From the NCBI GenBank assembly GCA_026182355.1, contig JAPFBL010000003.1:3466001-3530000 (forward strand): DNA of 64,000 nt, given 5' to 3'. The notes under the pieces are model-generated. The model saw only the letters and a program-made list of their open reading frames with translations, had not been told where the DNA came from and did no database searches. The position numbers and the translations under genes were made by a program. The stretch's first letter is position 1. The number at the start of each line of letters is the position of its first letter. Source of the stretch: Hermatobates lingyangjiaoensis. Lineage: Eukaryota > Arthropoda > Insecta > Hemiptera > Hermatobatidae. This document shows, piece by piece, positions 1 through 11,300 of the stretch.

Positions 1-76
1 ATAGTCTTAGACTTGTTTTCCCATTTTCATATTGTGGTTTGATCATTGATTCTTATTTTTCCTGTTTATGTAAATT

Positions 77-78
<2 letters not shown>

Positions 79-122
<44 letters not shown>
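79..122. repeat. (TA)n microsatellite
   Basis: Uninterrupted TA dinucleotide tract. It lies just left of a PLE tail fragment, as many TA tracts in this window do. Bases 1-78 show nothing recognisable. Confidence 0.95.
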
Positions 123-127
<5 letters not shown>

Positions 128-217
128 TAAAATAAGCAGTGACACATAAACAGAAACACAACAAAGACTCACTTTTCAATATTTCGACCGTAATGGCGGT
201 CGTCCGCCATTATATAT

Positions 218-239
<22 letters not shown>

Positions 240-250
<11 letters not shown>

Positions 251-375
251 TGAGGGTACAAATCCTCAAACAAATCCCCGAGTCTAATTCCCATGTCACC
301 CTTAGGGCTTCCGAAGAGGCATTCATATGCCTCCTTGGGGCTCGTTCTCCTCCTGGTCTCAACCTGTACCGTTAA
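240..375 (+). pseudogene. Penelope-like element, C-terminal tail fragment
   Basis: The open frame from about 243 to the stop at 373-375 ends in VTLRASEEAFICLLGARSPPGLNLYR-like residues. This ending (SPPGLNLYR) is nearly identical to the end of the 181-residue PLE frame on the opposite strand at 1064-1609. Only the last 40 or so residues after the GIY-YIG core survive, and a TA tract (222-249) truncates the left side. A hammerhead-like motif follows the stop by about 250 bases on the same strand, as in the opposite-strand relative. This is a decayed retroelement piece, not a host gene. Confidence 0.75.
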
Positions 376-430
376 TTATTTTTTATTTTATTATTATTAT
401 TATTTTTATTATTATTTTTTTATTATTATA

Positions 431-465
<35 letters not shown>

Positions 466-480
466 TCGTATTTTATATAT
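376..480. repeat. (TTA)n / ATT-rich low complexity
   Basis: Imperfect ATT/TTTTA tract directly after the PLE stop codon. The opposite-strand relative has a matching A-rich AAT tract at about 960-1060, so this is probably part of the element's 3' untranslated region. Confidence 0.8.
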
Positions 481-595
481 TTTTTATCTTGTTTTCTAAA
501 TAAATATTGGACGGATTTCTATTTTTCCTCTCCTCCGCTGGGGAGCAGCATTGCGGTGGTTCCACGAGTTACTCTGGAGGCCAGTAGCAGCTTGC

Positions 596-705
596 TTCTC
601 AACGCGAGTACTTCGCACTTCTTCCCGATGACGATGGATGTCGAAATATCGAAGTGAGTTCTGTAGTGTCTTTCTGTGTTCTTTTCTATGTGTTAAAGTG
701 TATAT
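596..705 (+). repeat. PLE 3' unit with hammerhead-like motif (family 1)
   Basis: This block of about 110 bp is repeated in reverse complement, almost unchanged, at 3110-3222. It contains CCGATGA (625-631), one extra C, a short stem (GAT 633-635 with GTC 640-642) and GAAA (643-646), then runs into a TA tract. It lies about 250 bases after the PLE stop at 375, in the same orientation. The motif resembles the hammerhead ribozyme core with U4 changed to C and one base inserted before stem II. Confidence 0.55.
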
Positions 706-736
706 ATATACGAGTATATATATATATATATATATT
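706..736. repeat. (TA)n microsatellite
   Basis: TA tract separating the + strand PLE unit (596-705) from the - strand PLE unit that begins at about 738. The two units meet tail to tail across it. Confidence 0.9.
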
Positions 737-795
737 TAGTTCACACAGGAAAGAGAAAAACAAATAAAGACACACACAAAAGACTCACAACGATA

Positions 796-817
796 TTTCG
801 ACAGTCGTCGTCATCGG
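796..817 (-). ncRNA. hammerhead-like motif downstream of PLE (1064-1609)
   Basis: Read on the minus strand: CCGATGA, extra C, stem GAC/GUC with a four-base loop, then GAAA. It lies about 250 bases after the stop of the minus-strand PLE frame, in the same orientation. It matches the general CUGANGA-N-stem-GAAA pattern seen across the window, with a U-to-C change at the second position. Catalytic activity cannot be judged from sequence. Confidence 0.45.
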
Positions 818-1063
818 GCAGAAGTAGTCCCTTTGAGTAGCTGAAGCTAACTGAGTGGTAGGCCGAATGGAACGAATACGCACGCACTCTGTCGGCCGCC
901 CTAGGTAAGCTACTAACTACAGAGAGAAAAATAACTAAAAAGAACAAATAAAAGCAAATAAAAATAACAGAAGAAGAAGAATAGTAAATGAAGCAATGAA
1001 CAATTAAATAAAAAAAATAAAATAAATAAAAAAAATAATAATTTAAAAAAAAAAATAATTAAA

Positions 1064-1690
1064 TTAACGGTACAAGTTGAGGCCAGGAGGAGAGCGAGCT
1101 TTGAGAAGACAGATAATTGCCTCCTCTGAAGCTCTTAAAGTAACCCGAGAAGACGGAACAGGGATATGATTAAGGACTTGGACCCGGAAGCAGTGATTAA
1201 AATCCAGTCCATGGGAATTAGAGTGGATAGCAATAGGAAAGTTTTTGCGTTGACCAACGGAATCCCTGTGACCATTCATACGTAAGTTGAGCTGAGTAGA
1301 GGCCATACCAACGTAGAATGCATCACACTGAGTGCAGTCCAAACGGTAAACGCAATTAACCGAAGTGCATGAGGTGTGGGGAGGACAAGGGTAGTTAATG
1401 TTGCTATGGGGGGAAGTAAAAAAGGGATTAGGGTTGATGATAAGACAGGTTTGGCAGCTGCTCCGTCCGCACTCCACCATTCCCCTCCCAAGTGCAGGGT
1501 TCAAGGGAGAGTGATGGGAGAAAATGCCTCTGAGGTTCGGTGGTTTGCGATATGATAAGGAGGGGGCTACAGGAAAAATAGATGAGGTAGAAGGAGAAGA
1601 GGAGAGCAATGGGAAAAACTCCTTAATGACCGAGCCAATCCTATGAGCACCAGGGAAAAAAGTGGATATCAGGAAAACACTTTCAGTGTG
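1064..1690 (-). pseudogene. Penelope-like element, C-terminal part with GIY-YIG endonuclease
   Basis: An open frame ends at 1064, and the same frame stays open upstream to about 1690 with no ATG needed, so it is a 5'-truncated retroelement. The stretch NCVYRLDCTQCDAFYVGMAS carries the GIY-type (VYR) and YIG-type (YVG) motifs with Cys pairs, followed by LRMNGHRDS. This is the layout of the GIY-YIG endonuclease at the C terminus of Penelope-like retroelements. The end (LRASEEAIICLLKARSPP) matches the fragment at 240-375. No reverse transcriptase motif remains. A decayed relative lies at 42560-42800. Confidence 0.8.
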
Positions 1691-1699
1691 GTCTTTTCT

Positions 1700-1868
1700 C
1701 GGTACGTGCCGGTGAACCAGGCACGTGCCGGAGACCCGTCTCCTACCGTCTCTGAACCAGTGCGCTTGGTTTCCCTCTCTTATCTCTCCTGAAGACGGTT
1801 CAAACCGAAAATTAGATACTGTAAGTGTGTTCTTTTGATTTCTCTATTTTTCTTTGTCTATATTGAAC

Positions 1869-1872
<4 letters not shown>
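1700..1872 (+). repeat. fold-back family unit (family 2, CTGAAGACGGTT type)
   Basis: Contains CTGAAGA (1789-1795), extra C, stem GGTT (1797-1800) with AACC (1803-1806), and GAAA (1807-1810), followed by a conserved TTAGA...TGTAAGTGTGT tail. Relatives in reverse orientation lie at 3935-4080 and 33420-33570. More distant ones lie at 44040-44235 and 58518-58600. It ends in a TA tract (1873-1898). Confidence 0.6.
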
Positions 1873-1899
<27 letters not shown>

Positions 1900-2019
1900 T
1901 TCGTTGAACAGCTGACCGTATTTCGCTGATGTCATTTTCTTCACTAGTTTTTCAAGGTTTCTGAATACCTTCTTCTTTCCTTCATCCAAACGTTGGAGAA
2001 TGTTAATTAAGTTATAACC

Positions 2020-2051
2020 GACATGTTTCGACTGGTTCCAGTCATCTTCAG
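2020..2051 (-). ncRNA. hammerhead-like motif in PLE pseudo-LTR
   Basis: Read on the minus strand: CUGAAGA, one extra U, a six-pair stem GACUGG/CCAGUC with an AA loop, then GAAAC AU GUC. The last part fits a two-pair stem III ending in the GUC cleavage triplet of small type I hammerheads. It begins about 60 bases after the stop of the GIY-YIG frame. Hammerheads are known in pseudo-LTRs of Penelope-like elements. The extra base between A9 and stem II is not canonical. Confidence 0.55.
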
Positions 2052-2109
2052 GGTGATTAATTAAACAAAGAAGAAAATTATTAGTCTTTGGAGTTGGTAT
2101 TAAGACACA

Positions 2110-2631
2110 TTATACAGTAGAAGTTTGAAGTAGCTGCTCTGGGGCCTGGTTCTCAAGAGCTACTGACTGAGGTGGGGTGGATGGTGGGGTGGGGGTACTG
2201 ACAGTTAACGGTTTTTTCATCCAATCAGACGCGTATAGTTTAAGCACTCTTTCGCTACTACCCGTCTGAATATTTATTGTAGGTTTATTCTGTTTAATTA
2301 TTATTGCTTCTGCGATTTGCAGCCGATTAAAGTTGTTTTCTTTTCTAATTATTTTAGTTCCACTCACGAGTAGGTCTCTAGTTATTTTGGTATTATGCTT
2401 GTCCTCTGAATGTTTCTTGGGACCGCCTATAGAAAGGTGCATGGTAAGTCTTCTCGACAGTGATGTAGTTGTCATCCCAATGTATGAATCGTTGCAGGGC
2501 TCACGGTCCCCGATTTTACAGGTGTACTCATACACGAGATTAGACTCCTTCAGTTGAGAATCTTTAACCTTATTGCTATTTCTCATCACTAGGCTGCTTA
2601 TGGTGGGGCTCCGGTAAGCCAGTCGAAACAT
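2110..2631 (-). pseudogene. Penelope-like element GIY-YIG endonuclease fragment
   Basis: 173-residue frame. Residues near 30-70 read LVYEYTCKIGDREPCNDSYIGM followed by TTTSLSRRLTMHL. VYEY is the GIY motif, SYIG the YIG motif, and SRRL carries the usual basic residues. Later residues (IAEAIIIKQNKPTINIQ) carry the Glu-containing helix of the domain. The layout is shared with the element at 49952-51046, but the sequence is clearly a different family. The reverse transcriptase part is missing, so it is a 5'-truncated copy and not a host gene. Confidence 0.8.
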
Positions 2632-2664
2632 GTCGGTTATAACTTAATTAACATTCTCCAACGT

Positions 2665-2784
2665 TTGGATGAAGGAAAGAAGAAGGTATTCAGAAACCTT
2701 GAAAAACTAGTGAAGAAAATGACATCAGCGAAATACGGTCAGCTGTTCAACGAAATATGCTTAAAAGGACTGCTTCCAAATTTT

Positions 2785-2788
<4 letters not shown>
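2665..2788 (+). pseudogene. PLE N-terminal coding fragment (pseudo-LTR arm)
   Basis: The frame reads EKLVKKMTSAKYGQLFNEIC then LKGLLPNFTNI and is cut by a TA tract. The pattern (basic helix, FN..C, GLLPxFTNI) matches the segment at 46784-46981 on the minus strand (SFNKTCIDEGLLPKYTNI), which belongs to a different PLE family. I infer that it is the start of the PLE polyprotein, carried in the pseudo-LTR. Confidence 0.5.

Positions 2789-2824
<36 letters not shown>
2789..2824. repeat. (TA)n microsatellite
   Basis: TA tract beginning exactly where the PLE segment encodes ...PNFTNI. Confidence 0.9.
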
Positions 2825-2829
<5 letters not shown>

Positions 2830-2932
2830 ATTGACACAAAGAACACTGAGAAATGAAACAGAAACTCACCACTATATTTTGATGTCCTAGTCATCAGGAA
2901 GATAGAAACGAGTCGCTCCGCAGGCAGACAAC

Positions 2933-2936
<4 letters not shown>

Positions 2937-2972
<36 letters not shown>
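2937..2972. repeat. (TA)n microsatellite
   Basis: TA tract between a decayed motif unit (2850-2930; minus strand CCTGATGACTAGG...) and the fold-back starting at about 2985. Confidence 0.9.
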
Positions 2973-2974
<2 letters not shown>

Positions 2975-2984
2975 TTCACAAACG

Positions 2985-3375
2985 AAGAAAAGCGACACAG
3001 AGAAAGAGACACACTTACAAACTCAAATTTTCGGATGATCCGTCTTCAGGAGAAAAGAGAGAATGGGCGACCAAGCACGCCGGAAACACAACGGCAGGAA
3101 ACCCATATATATATATATACACTTTAACACATAGAAAAGAACACAGAAAGACACTACAGAACTCACTTCGATATTTCGACATCCGTCGTCATCGGGAAGA
3201 AGTGCGAAGTACTCGCGTTGAGAAGCAAACTGCAAACGAAGAGCAGCACTGGCGGTTGCCGTGTCGGTTACTAGCCGTTGCGTGTACAATGTGCTTGGTC
3301 TCCCTTTCTCTTTTCTCCTGAAGAGGGATTACCCGAAAATTTGAGTCTGTAAGTGTGTTTCTTTTACTTTCTGTG
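2985..3375. mobile_element. fold-back unit (CTGAAGACGGAT type) with nested family 1 unit
   Basis: The left side (2985-3100) and right side (3280-3375) are inverted relatives. Each carries a CUGAAGA...GAAA motif: minus strand 3029-3049, with CUGAAGA, extra C and stem GGA/UCC, and plus strand 3318-3338. Inside sits a reverse-complement copy of the 596-705 unit (motif at 3174-3195, minus strand) with its own TA tract (3105-3119), which looks like a nested insertion. The same family recurs at 43670-43890. Confidence 0.55.
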
Positions 3376-3438
3376 CTACTTATCTTCAATTTTGAACTGT
3401 TATTGTGTCCAGTTTGGATCGACTTTCAATTTATCAAG

Positions 3439-3440
<2 letters not shown>

Positions 3441-3482
<42 letters not shown>

Positions 3483-3541
3483 CTTGAATATATATATATA
3501 TTTATATTTATTTCTTGTATGTATTTTTACATACAAGAAAT
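3441..3541. repeat. (TA)n tract and inverted repeat
   Basis: TA tracts at about 3442-3480 and 3488-3502 are followed by a hairpin in which TTTCTTGTATGTA and its reverse complement flank about 5 bases (3509-3541). Palindromic AT hairpins of this kind are prone to length change. Confidence 0.75.
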
Positions 3542-3763
3542 AAATGTAACTTGAATCACAGTCAAGCTTTTTAGCGTACAACTACTGGGAAAAAAGTAGG
3601 AAGAATGCCGGTAGTCGGTATCAGCAGCGATCCGAGAATATTTGGTATAAGTAACTGTTGGCGGCTGCTCAGAACTGAGAGAGTGTGATGGGGGTCTCTT
3701 GAGATCCTTCTTGAGTTTATGGTCATAGTTGGAATCTTTGAACTGGGAATCGCTTCTGTTCAC
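3542..3763 (-). other. unrecognised decayed frame beside PLE debris
   Basis: A short minus-strand frame is rich in Ser, Lys and Pro and has no recognised domain. It abuts a TA hairpin and lies among PLE pieces, so I read it as retroelement debris. It is not supported as a gene. Confidence 0.25.
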
Positions 3764-3934
3764 GTCATTGAAATGATATACTTTGATGATTTAATCAGCA
3801 GTGAAGCAATTAAAATATCAATTGTAATTAGTGGGATATTCAATCAGAGGTGGATATTATAATTGAATCACAGTATGAGTTGACTTAATATATGTATATT
3901 ATACTTTTCGGATGGAAATACGATCCGAAACGAA

Positions 3935-4080
3935 CAAATATAGTTCAATGTAGAAAAAGAAACATAGAGAAATTAAAAGCACACACTTACAGTCTCTAAT
4001 TTTCGGTTTGAACCGTCTTCAGGAGAGATAAGAGAGGAAAACCAAGCGCACTGGTTCAGAGACGGTTGGTCTATGTTTCT
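3935..4080 (-). repeat. fold-back family 2 unit
   Basis: Reverse-strand relative of 1700-1872, with motif at 4001-4022 (minus: CUGAAGA, extra C, GGUU/AACC, GAAA). A close copy lies at 33420-33570, sharing the flank that includes GTAGAAAAAGAAACATAG. In the 33.4-kb copy the GAAA side of the stem is partly deleted. Confidence 0.6.
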
Positions 4081-5184
4081 TTCTGTATATTAAACTATAT
4101 AGATATTGTTAAAAGTATCAAACGTGAAATAGAAACAAAATTAAAGTTTATCAGGAGTCGGTCAGTTCTTCAGGTTCAAATTAAATTCTTATTGCCAACG
4201 TTTCAGTTTTTATTTATAAACTTTTTCATAGACTTACAAAACATAGAAAATATAGAAATAATCATAATTATTTCTTATATTTCCTCTGTTTTGTAGGCCT
4301 ATGATAAAGGTTTTATATAAAAACCAAAATGTTGACAATGAGAGTTTAATTCGAACCTGAAGAACTGACTGAGTCCTGATAAATTTTAACTTTGTATATA
4401 TATATATAAATATAAATTAAACTTTCCAATAATTTATCTTCATTGCTAGTGAACCAATAACAAATTGATTATTGGTTAATTATCATTAGCAATAGCTGAC
4501 CTCTGTTGGGTCATCTACTGCTATTTCTATAAAGGACATGCATGCATTCATCATGCAGGGAAATGGTTCTGTATTGTTACTGAATATTATTAATTCCTTT
4601 CTGCTGAATTGAATTGAAATATTCTTAATGAATAAAAAACATTTTCTAGTTTGCATATAAAAGGCATGACAGTTTTGTTTGATGTTTATGTGAATTTGAT
4701 GTGAACAGCATTAGCGTTAGAAAATGATGGGACCATTAGTTCAAATTAATCATGGTATTAACATCTATTCATTTTACTGTTTAATGAAATGCTACTATGT
4801 TTTACTGATAAAACGTGAATAGAATTTAGAATCACATAATTTAAATATGTGATAAATTATTAAGCCTCTTCCTTAATTCTTCAATCGATCTTTTATTTCT
4901 ACTTTTCGTATATTTTTGAGAATGTATTTTTTAAATAATTATAACACTTCATTGTTTAATTTGTTGAAGAGATTGTGAATGTGAATCATTTATTGACCTA
5001 TATAGAAAGTGTAAGTGTTATAAGTAGGTTTTCTAAAATTAATAGTTCTATAATTATCTCGGTACAATGGACTTAATTCTCTCACTTGTTGAACTCGTGC
5101 GCTAGCACGGAACTGCATATAGATTCAGTATACGTCTTGTTTTCGAAGTTTATCGCTATCATTATTTTAATTTTTATGTTCTAG
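4081..5184. other. AT-rich non-coding, upstream intron of the GAK gene
   Basis: No coding similarity seen. The exons for the kinase N-lobe (glycine loop, catalytic Lys, HRD) are absent here and must lie left of the window. Confidence 0.6.
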
Positions 5185-5310
5185 ATAGAAAATTTACTTC
5201 TAACAGCTGACGGTAAAGTAAAATTGTGTGATTTTGGAAGTGCAACGACAGAGATATTTAAGCCTGACAATTCCTGGAGTGCTCAGCGAAGAGCTTTATT
5301 AGAAGATAAG
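5185..5310 (+). CDS. GAK: GAK exon: kinase catalytic loop end to DFG
   Basis: Follows a TTCTAG acceptor, starts in phase 0 and ends before GTGAGT. It encodes IENLLLTADGKVKLCDFGSA then TTEIFKPDNSWSAQRRALL. IENLLL is the end of the HRDLKxEN catalytic loop. CDFGSAT holds the metal-binding Asp. SWSAQRRALLED is characteristic of the NAK family (GAK, AAK1, BIKE). Confidence 0.95.
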
Positions 5311-8300
5311 GTGAGTCGGTCAACGTTTCCTTTAAAAACCTTGTGATTATATGTATTTATGTAATTTTCAAAGAAGAAAGTTTTATTTATTTTTCATGAG
5401 GAAACTAAAGTTTGGATAGTAAATAATTTCAAATGATTACTAATTAATACCAATATTATTGCTATATTGCTATAAATTATGTATATTAATAATTAATTGT
5501 TTTATTAATCAGATTATTAATTATATTACTACTAATAAGGTCATTACTAATTTCGTTTGTTACACCCAAAGTTTATTAAGTGGAACTAAAAAATTAATTA
5601 ATTTTCTTAATAAACTAGTAAAATCTGTTACTTGCCAATCACCTGTGCAGTGATCTTCAGGCTAGCTTCTTCGACACTCCTGCTGAAGTAGTATTCTTAC
5701 ATTCCGTGTAATGTTCAATAGTTTAAACCTTATTAGAGTAGGATTGAAAACATTCGGCACCACCTAACGTCCTGCCCCACAGCATTAATATTAATAACAA
5801 TAAGTGTTATGATTCGTTCAATTTTTCCCAAGATGTCAATATGTTTTGAAATGTGGGTATACTTATTGCACCCCCATAACAATATTTTTAGTTAATATTC
5901 CTACCAGTTGTATTACATGCATAGCCTCACTTTATATTGTAATATATTTTAAATAAAATATGCAATTGTACAATGCATAAAGAAAGTTGTAATTCCTGAA
6001 CAACTTTATGGGGGATATATTGACAGAATTTAAGTATGTTGTTTACAAAAAGAAGACTTTTAACGTCAGGTTTAAACTTAACAGTCAGGGATTGATGAAA
6101 CAATAACAAAAAAAGAATAATAAATTTGAAGCAATTGGCAAGATTATTAAGGAGGCATAACTTTATACATACATACGTATGAATTAAACACCACAATAAA
6201 CAATACCTTGTACTGATATATAAGATACCTTGTACTGATTGTCAGATGTCTTGTATTGGACAGACGAGTAAAGGTCTCTTTACAAGAGTAAAACAACACC
6301 AATATTCAATCAGACGGGAAGATGAAAAGAGTGCCTTGTTCTTACATGTAAGGAACAAAAATCATATGATTAATTGGAGTGAAGGAAAGGAATGTTTGTA
6401 CCTTCAGAAAGGAGGAGAAATATTGAAAGTGCACTCATAAAGAACTTCTATGGAAATTTAATGAACAATAGTCCGGGACTTTACAAACTGGATGAAATAT
6501 TTATAAAAGAAATAAGTAAGCAGATCAAAATTCGTTCAATTTTAGGAACATTAAATTCAGACAGGGATTCCAGCAATCCTGAAGACTTCAATCAACCAGG
6601 TTAACTTCTTATTATAATTTTTTGTTTAGTTCATTTAGCTCTCTGATGATGTTGTAACGAAAGCCCTTAGACCATTGTATCTAATATATATTTGTTTATC
6701 GTGGTGTTTAATTCATATATTATATCAAGAGTTAGTGTTGATTATTAATTTTTATACATACGTATGTCGATGATGACGACAATGCCGAAATATAAAAGTG
6801 AGTTATGTCTGTGACTATCTTTGTGTTACTTTCGTTCTAATTTTTACACACACATATACCGAAAGGAACACGAATGAAAACTCGATACTATTACTTACTT
6901 TCAGTATTTCGACCCTATTAACGGTCGTCCTGAGGAAAGGACGTTGTATGGTGAGAAGACGAAAGCCAGCTCAAAGCCACATACTATATATAGTATATGG
7001 TATATGGTATAGTATATTGTATATATAGTATAGATTAGATCGTCCCTGAAAAAGATTTTTTTTAACTAAATAATAAATTTAAGGTCTGACGTCATGCATT
7101 ATCTTTACCTCTGTAATATATGTTTCTAATTTCATAATAATTTGATGATGAATAATGTAGAGAAGTAATTTATTTTTTTATATGTTATAAATGAGTCACA
7201 TAAGCAATGTGTTGTTTTAACAAACTTGTATTGTTGTAGATATGTTCCCGCTCCACACCAATGTACCGATCCCCAGAGATGGTGGACTCTTGGGCTAACC
7301 ACGAAATAGGACTTGGTGCCGATATTTGGGCAGTTGGTTGCATTATCTACCTTCTCTGTTACAATTGTCACCCCTTTCAGGATTCTGCCAAATTGAGGAT
7401 CATGAATGCAAACTATACTCTTCCGTCTTCTGACTCAAGATATAGACCCTTTCACCAACCCATTAGTATGTTTTTCAAATACAGTTTATTTATGTAAATG
7501 CACCAATTTGCAGAGAGAGGAAAAAAAAAAGAAAGTAACATCATTTAAACTCTCTTCTCTCTTTCGACATTTGCGGTCATCATAAGAGATTGTAGAGATA
7601 TAGGAATGTCAGAGCTTTTAGGGTATTTTCGTTTCTGTTTAGTTTTTTTTTGTTCTTAAGTTTCGATTTTACTTTAATTGTTAGTTAAAGACAGATTTCG
7701 AGAAATCCTAGGAATTAGGTCAAATGCGTCACGATAATCTATAATATTGATTTTAACGGCTGTAAAAACGTACGTCTAAAAACAGATATTGTAAAATTCC
7801 TTGGATGGCGAGAATAAAAAAACTGATAAGCGAATAAATTGGTGGATTTCTTATAAACTCTAAAAGGTAATTTTTAGGCAATATGTGGATAAGACATCTG
7901 AGAAAGACAATTTTCAATTTACTTCTTCCATTGTGAATTGAGTTGTCGCCAGTAATTAATTTCATTTTGTTAGAAAGATACCTTTAAAAAATCCTTATAT
8001 AAATTATTCAGAACGGGTGATAAGGAATTGCCAATTGTTAGACCAAATTCAAGTTAGGCTCATTGTTAACGAGAGCAATAGCTGTTGTCTACAAGAGTTG
8101 ACAGCTAGCAGATAACTTTTACTTATTTCTTCCTGAACTCCTTTGTTACCTATTACAGACTTTGTAGTCTGTATTAATAAAACAGCTGTAAATCTATATG
8201 TAAGTATTCCTCATGTATTTTTTTTATAGATATATCTGTAACATAATTGAAATTTTGTAATTTGCGTTCATTGAGCCTGAAAAGATTGTTGGGAAGTTTC

Positions 8301-11300
8301 AATGTGATTGTGAAGGTTTCCCTAAATAAATTACTTTTTACCAAATATCAGACAATTTGCCAGGCAAGAGTGTTTATATGTTCACCTTTCGGTTTCTGCA
8401 GGTGGATTCCTATGGACAAGTTTTAGATATATTTTACTCCTATCTGTGCAAATGTAGTTTTAGAGTACTTTTTTTTAAAAGAAAGTTCGAGCATTTGACA
8501 ATTTGAACTTAGCACGATTTATTATTAACTTTTGTTTTTTTTTTTATTACTTTTGATAATTTTAACGAAATTTAATCGATTTATGACGAATTAATCATCT
8601 TTGCTCAGAAAAATATGAACAAGTTTTCTGGTAAAAAAGATTGTTATGTGTAAAATTTCTCTTTATTTTCTTCGAATGAAGAAACATAATGTAGTGGCAG
8701 GTTGAACAACTATCGAGTTGTACGGATGATAATATGACGGTAATGTTGGTTGTTTATTTCGTACGTTAATTATCGACTATATTATGGATGTTTATTGTTT
8801 TTTAGAGGGATGTCTGGTTGAAGATCCCCGTAGGCGTATGACAATAACTGACGTTCTTGAATGCTTGGCTGCCATATCGGAGACGAATAACTATAGCCTC
8901 TCTGCTCCAGTTCCCATTGAGACAAAGGAAATACCACAACAACAAGGTAAAGGAAATCTAGAATAATCAATTGGTTTTGTTTGTAATGACCGCTTGACAA
9001 ATTACAGTTTTCAATTTACAATACTTCTAAACTAGTGTAGCGGATATTTCCTAATGCTTACAACATTTGTCTAACTGTTCATATGAGCTTTACATGTTTT
9101 TTCCATGCACATGCAGCTCACTTGTATTAGTTGCCGCATGATAGTCATGTATTGTTACTTATACCCCAATCCTAGCATGCATCGTACGGGGATCTTTTTC
9201 TACTGTTTCTGTTCACTGTTATATGTTAGACACCATTTAGTTGGAGCTGATTTTAGGAAAAAGTGCATTTTTTCTTACCTTCTTGAAGTTATCTCGTCGA
9301 ATCTAAGTAAGTATTGATTTAAAATAAAGAGTGGTCCACATGAGTGTGAATCCATGATAGTCAAGTATTTTATAATATTATTTAGGAATAAAATGTTATT
9401 CAATTTAATAAAAAAACTACTATAAAGTACCCAAAGTAGTGTACACTTAAAATGACACTGCACAAAAAGTTAAATTTGTTTTCACTTCAGTGTCCTATCA
9501 AGTGCCAAAGAGATAACAAGTGCTGATCATAAACTCTTTATGTATAATTGTTTAGTAACAAAAAAATACTTGACTGTAATTAAAAAGATTTGAAATAAGC
9601 CATTGGTTAGTATTTTTTTAATACATTTTTTATTTATAATTTTTTATGAATAAATATTTTTTCTATAAAGGAGAGAAATTAAGGGCTGACATTTGGGTAA
9701 TTTTTTGTTGATTATTTTACAATAATCTGTAAGTAGTTTTTTAAATTTATACACTATGGGATTTTTTAAAAATGGTTTTATTTTTAAAATATCCAAAATT
9801 TTGTTCTTGTTTTAAATCCATATAAGTGGTATAGTATTCTTGCAACAAAGGAGGTCTTTCCTTACAGAAAAAGATGGGATCCACGACCCTCTGTACAGTT
9901 ATAAAATAAACACTTCTACAGTGGATGCTGGGAAATTCATTAGTGTTATAATTGTCAGAAATGAGGGAGGCTCACGTTAGTCTGGACTGCTGTAGAGTAC
10001 AGCATTCTTTGGCTATATGGTCCACAGGTTTTATGGTTTGTCTTATTTGTATAGGACTTTGGATACCAGTGAATATCAGCGCAAACTGAAAGGACTGTTG
10101 CACTTATTAATTGGTTAATGTACTAATGGCCGCTTGAAAATAAAATAAATCGTATCTTGTGGATAAATGAAATGAGTAGTGAATTCGGATGAGTTATTAT
10201 GTTGCTTGGTGAAAGGTGATTCAACATTTTGAGTACCAACTATTTTCCTCTTAAATAAATGAGTATGATGTTTCGCCAGAGGTTTGTCTGCATTCCATTA
10301 TAAATGAATTAATTCGTCGTACCCGTACGTTGTATGGCGTTCTCTCATTCCTTCTTTAGGAGAGTTACTCTTTACTAGATAGAAAACAATCGAGTGCTTC
10401 AACGAACTGCACATCACAAATGTCCAATCTAGTATTGTGTGTAATTCCCTATTCAACATCGCACCTGATGTTTTTTTTTTTATTCAGTAATTGACAGAAA
10501 TTACATGCTTGTCTTGCAAACATCATTTTGTGGTTTCACTAAGCCTGTATATGCACTTCCATTTTGACTATTCACATTGTGCTTTCTCTTGAAGAAAGAC
10601 TACCTTTCAAGAGGGTTGTCTATTTTTTAGTGTTCTCTACAAGACCATAATATAATAAGAAGATTTTTAACGAGTACTTACATTCAGGAATATTATATCA
10701 AAAATGTTATAACCATAAACTACATAATAGATGCCTTTGTAATAAGCTTTTAAAATTGAAAAGAAATTTTTTGGACACCAGATATAATGAATAATATATT
10801 ACTGTTAGTTTAAATCACATATTGTCAATGTTGTTGTAATTAAAGCTTCTGTACTGTTATCAGGTGTTCAAAAGGCTGATGTTAATCAGCAAAACCAGCA
10901 TAGAAATAACGTTCACAATCAGCAGCAGCAGCAGGCGCCCAGAGCAGAGTCTGCCTCCCATGATCTCCCTTCTAGTCAGGTCCACGCCGCGTCTCATAGG
11001 TCTCACTTTTCAATTTTATTATTCATTTATTTTCTCCTTATTTTTAAATATTTTTGTTTAGAAGAGTTAATGTGTAATATGTAATGCCTAATGGCTAAAA
11101 ATTTATTACTGATCATTCGATCGAATGTAATAATTCTTTTTAATTTTCTATCAGTGAGTAATTGTATTTCCTAACGAAAATATTATTTCGTGTTTTTACA
11201 GATTTTCTTGATATGAGATGTCCTGAGATGAATCCATTTTTACTTCACTATAAGTATAACTCTGAAATGATTCGAAACCTGTTGGTTCCGACATTTCTCA

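Larger units (their letters stand above)
1897..2757 (-). mobile_element. Penelope-like mini-element with 139-bp inverted terminal units
   Basis: Two arms, 1897-2035 and 2619-2757, are reverse complements of equal length (139 bp). Between them lies a minus-strand GIY-YIG frame. TA tracts bound both outer ends (1873-1898 and 2789-2824). Reading the minus strand: GIY-YIG frame, stop at 2110, hammerhead-like motif (2051-2020), then a stretch that on the other arm encodes an N-terminal PLE segment (FNEICLKGLLPNFTNI). This matches the known PLE arrangement in which a pseudo-LTR copy sits inverted at the 5' side of a truncated element. Confidence 0.7.

Noticed and set aside
1..5184. Upstream GAK exons for the kinase N-lobe
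   Set aside because: No glycine loop, VAIK-like or HRD coding segment with splice sites is seen. The region is PLE debris and AT-rich DNA.
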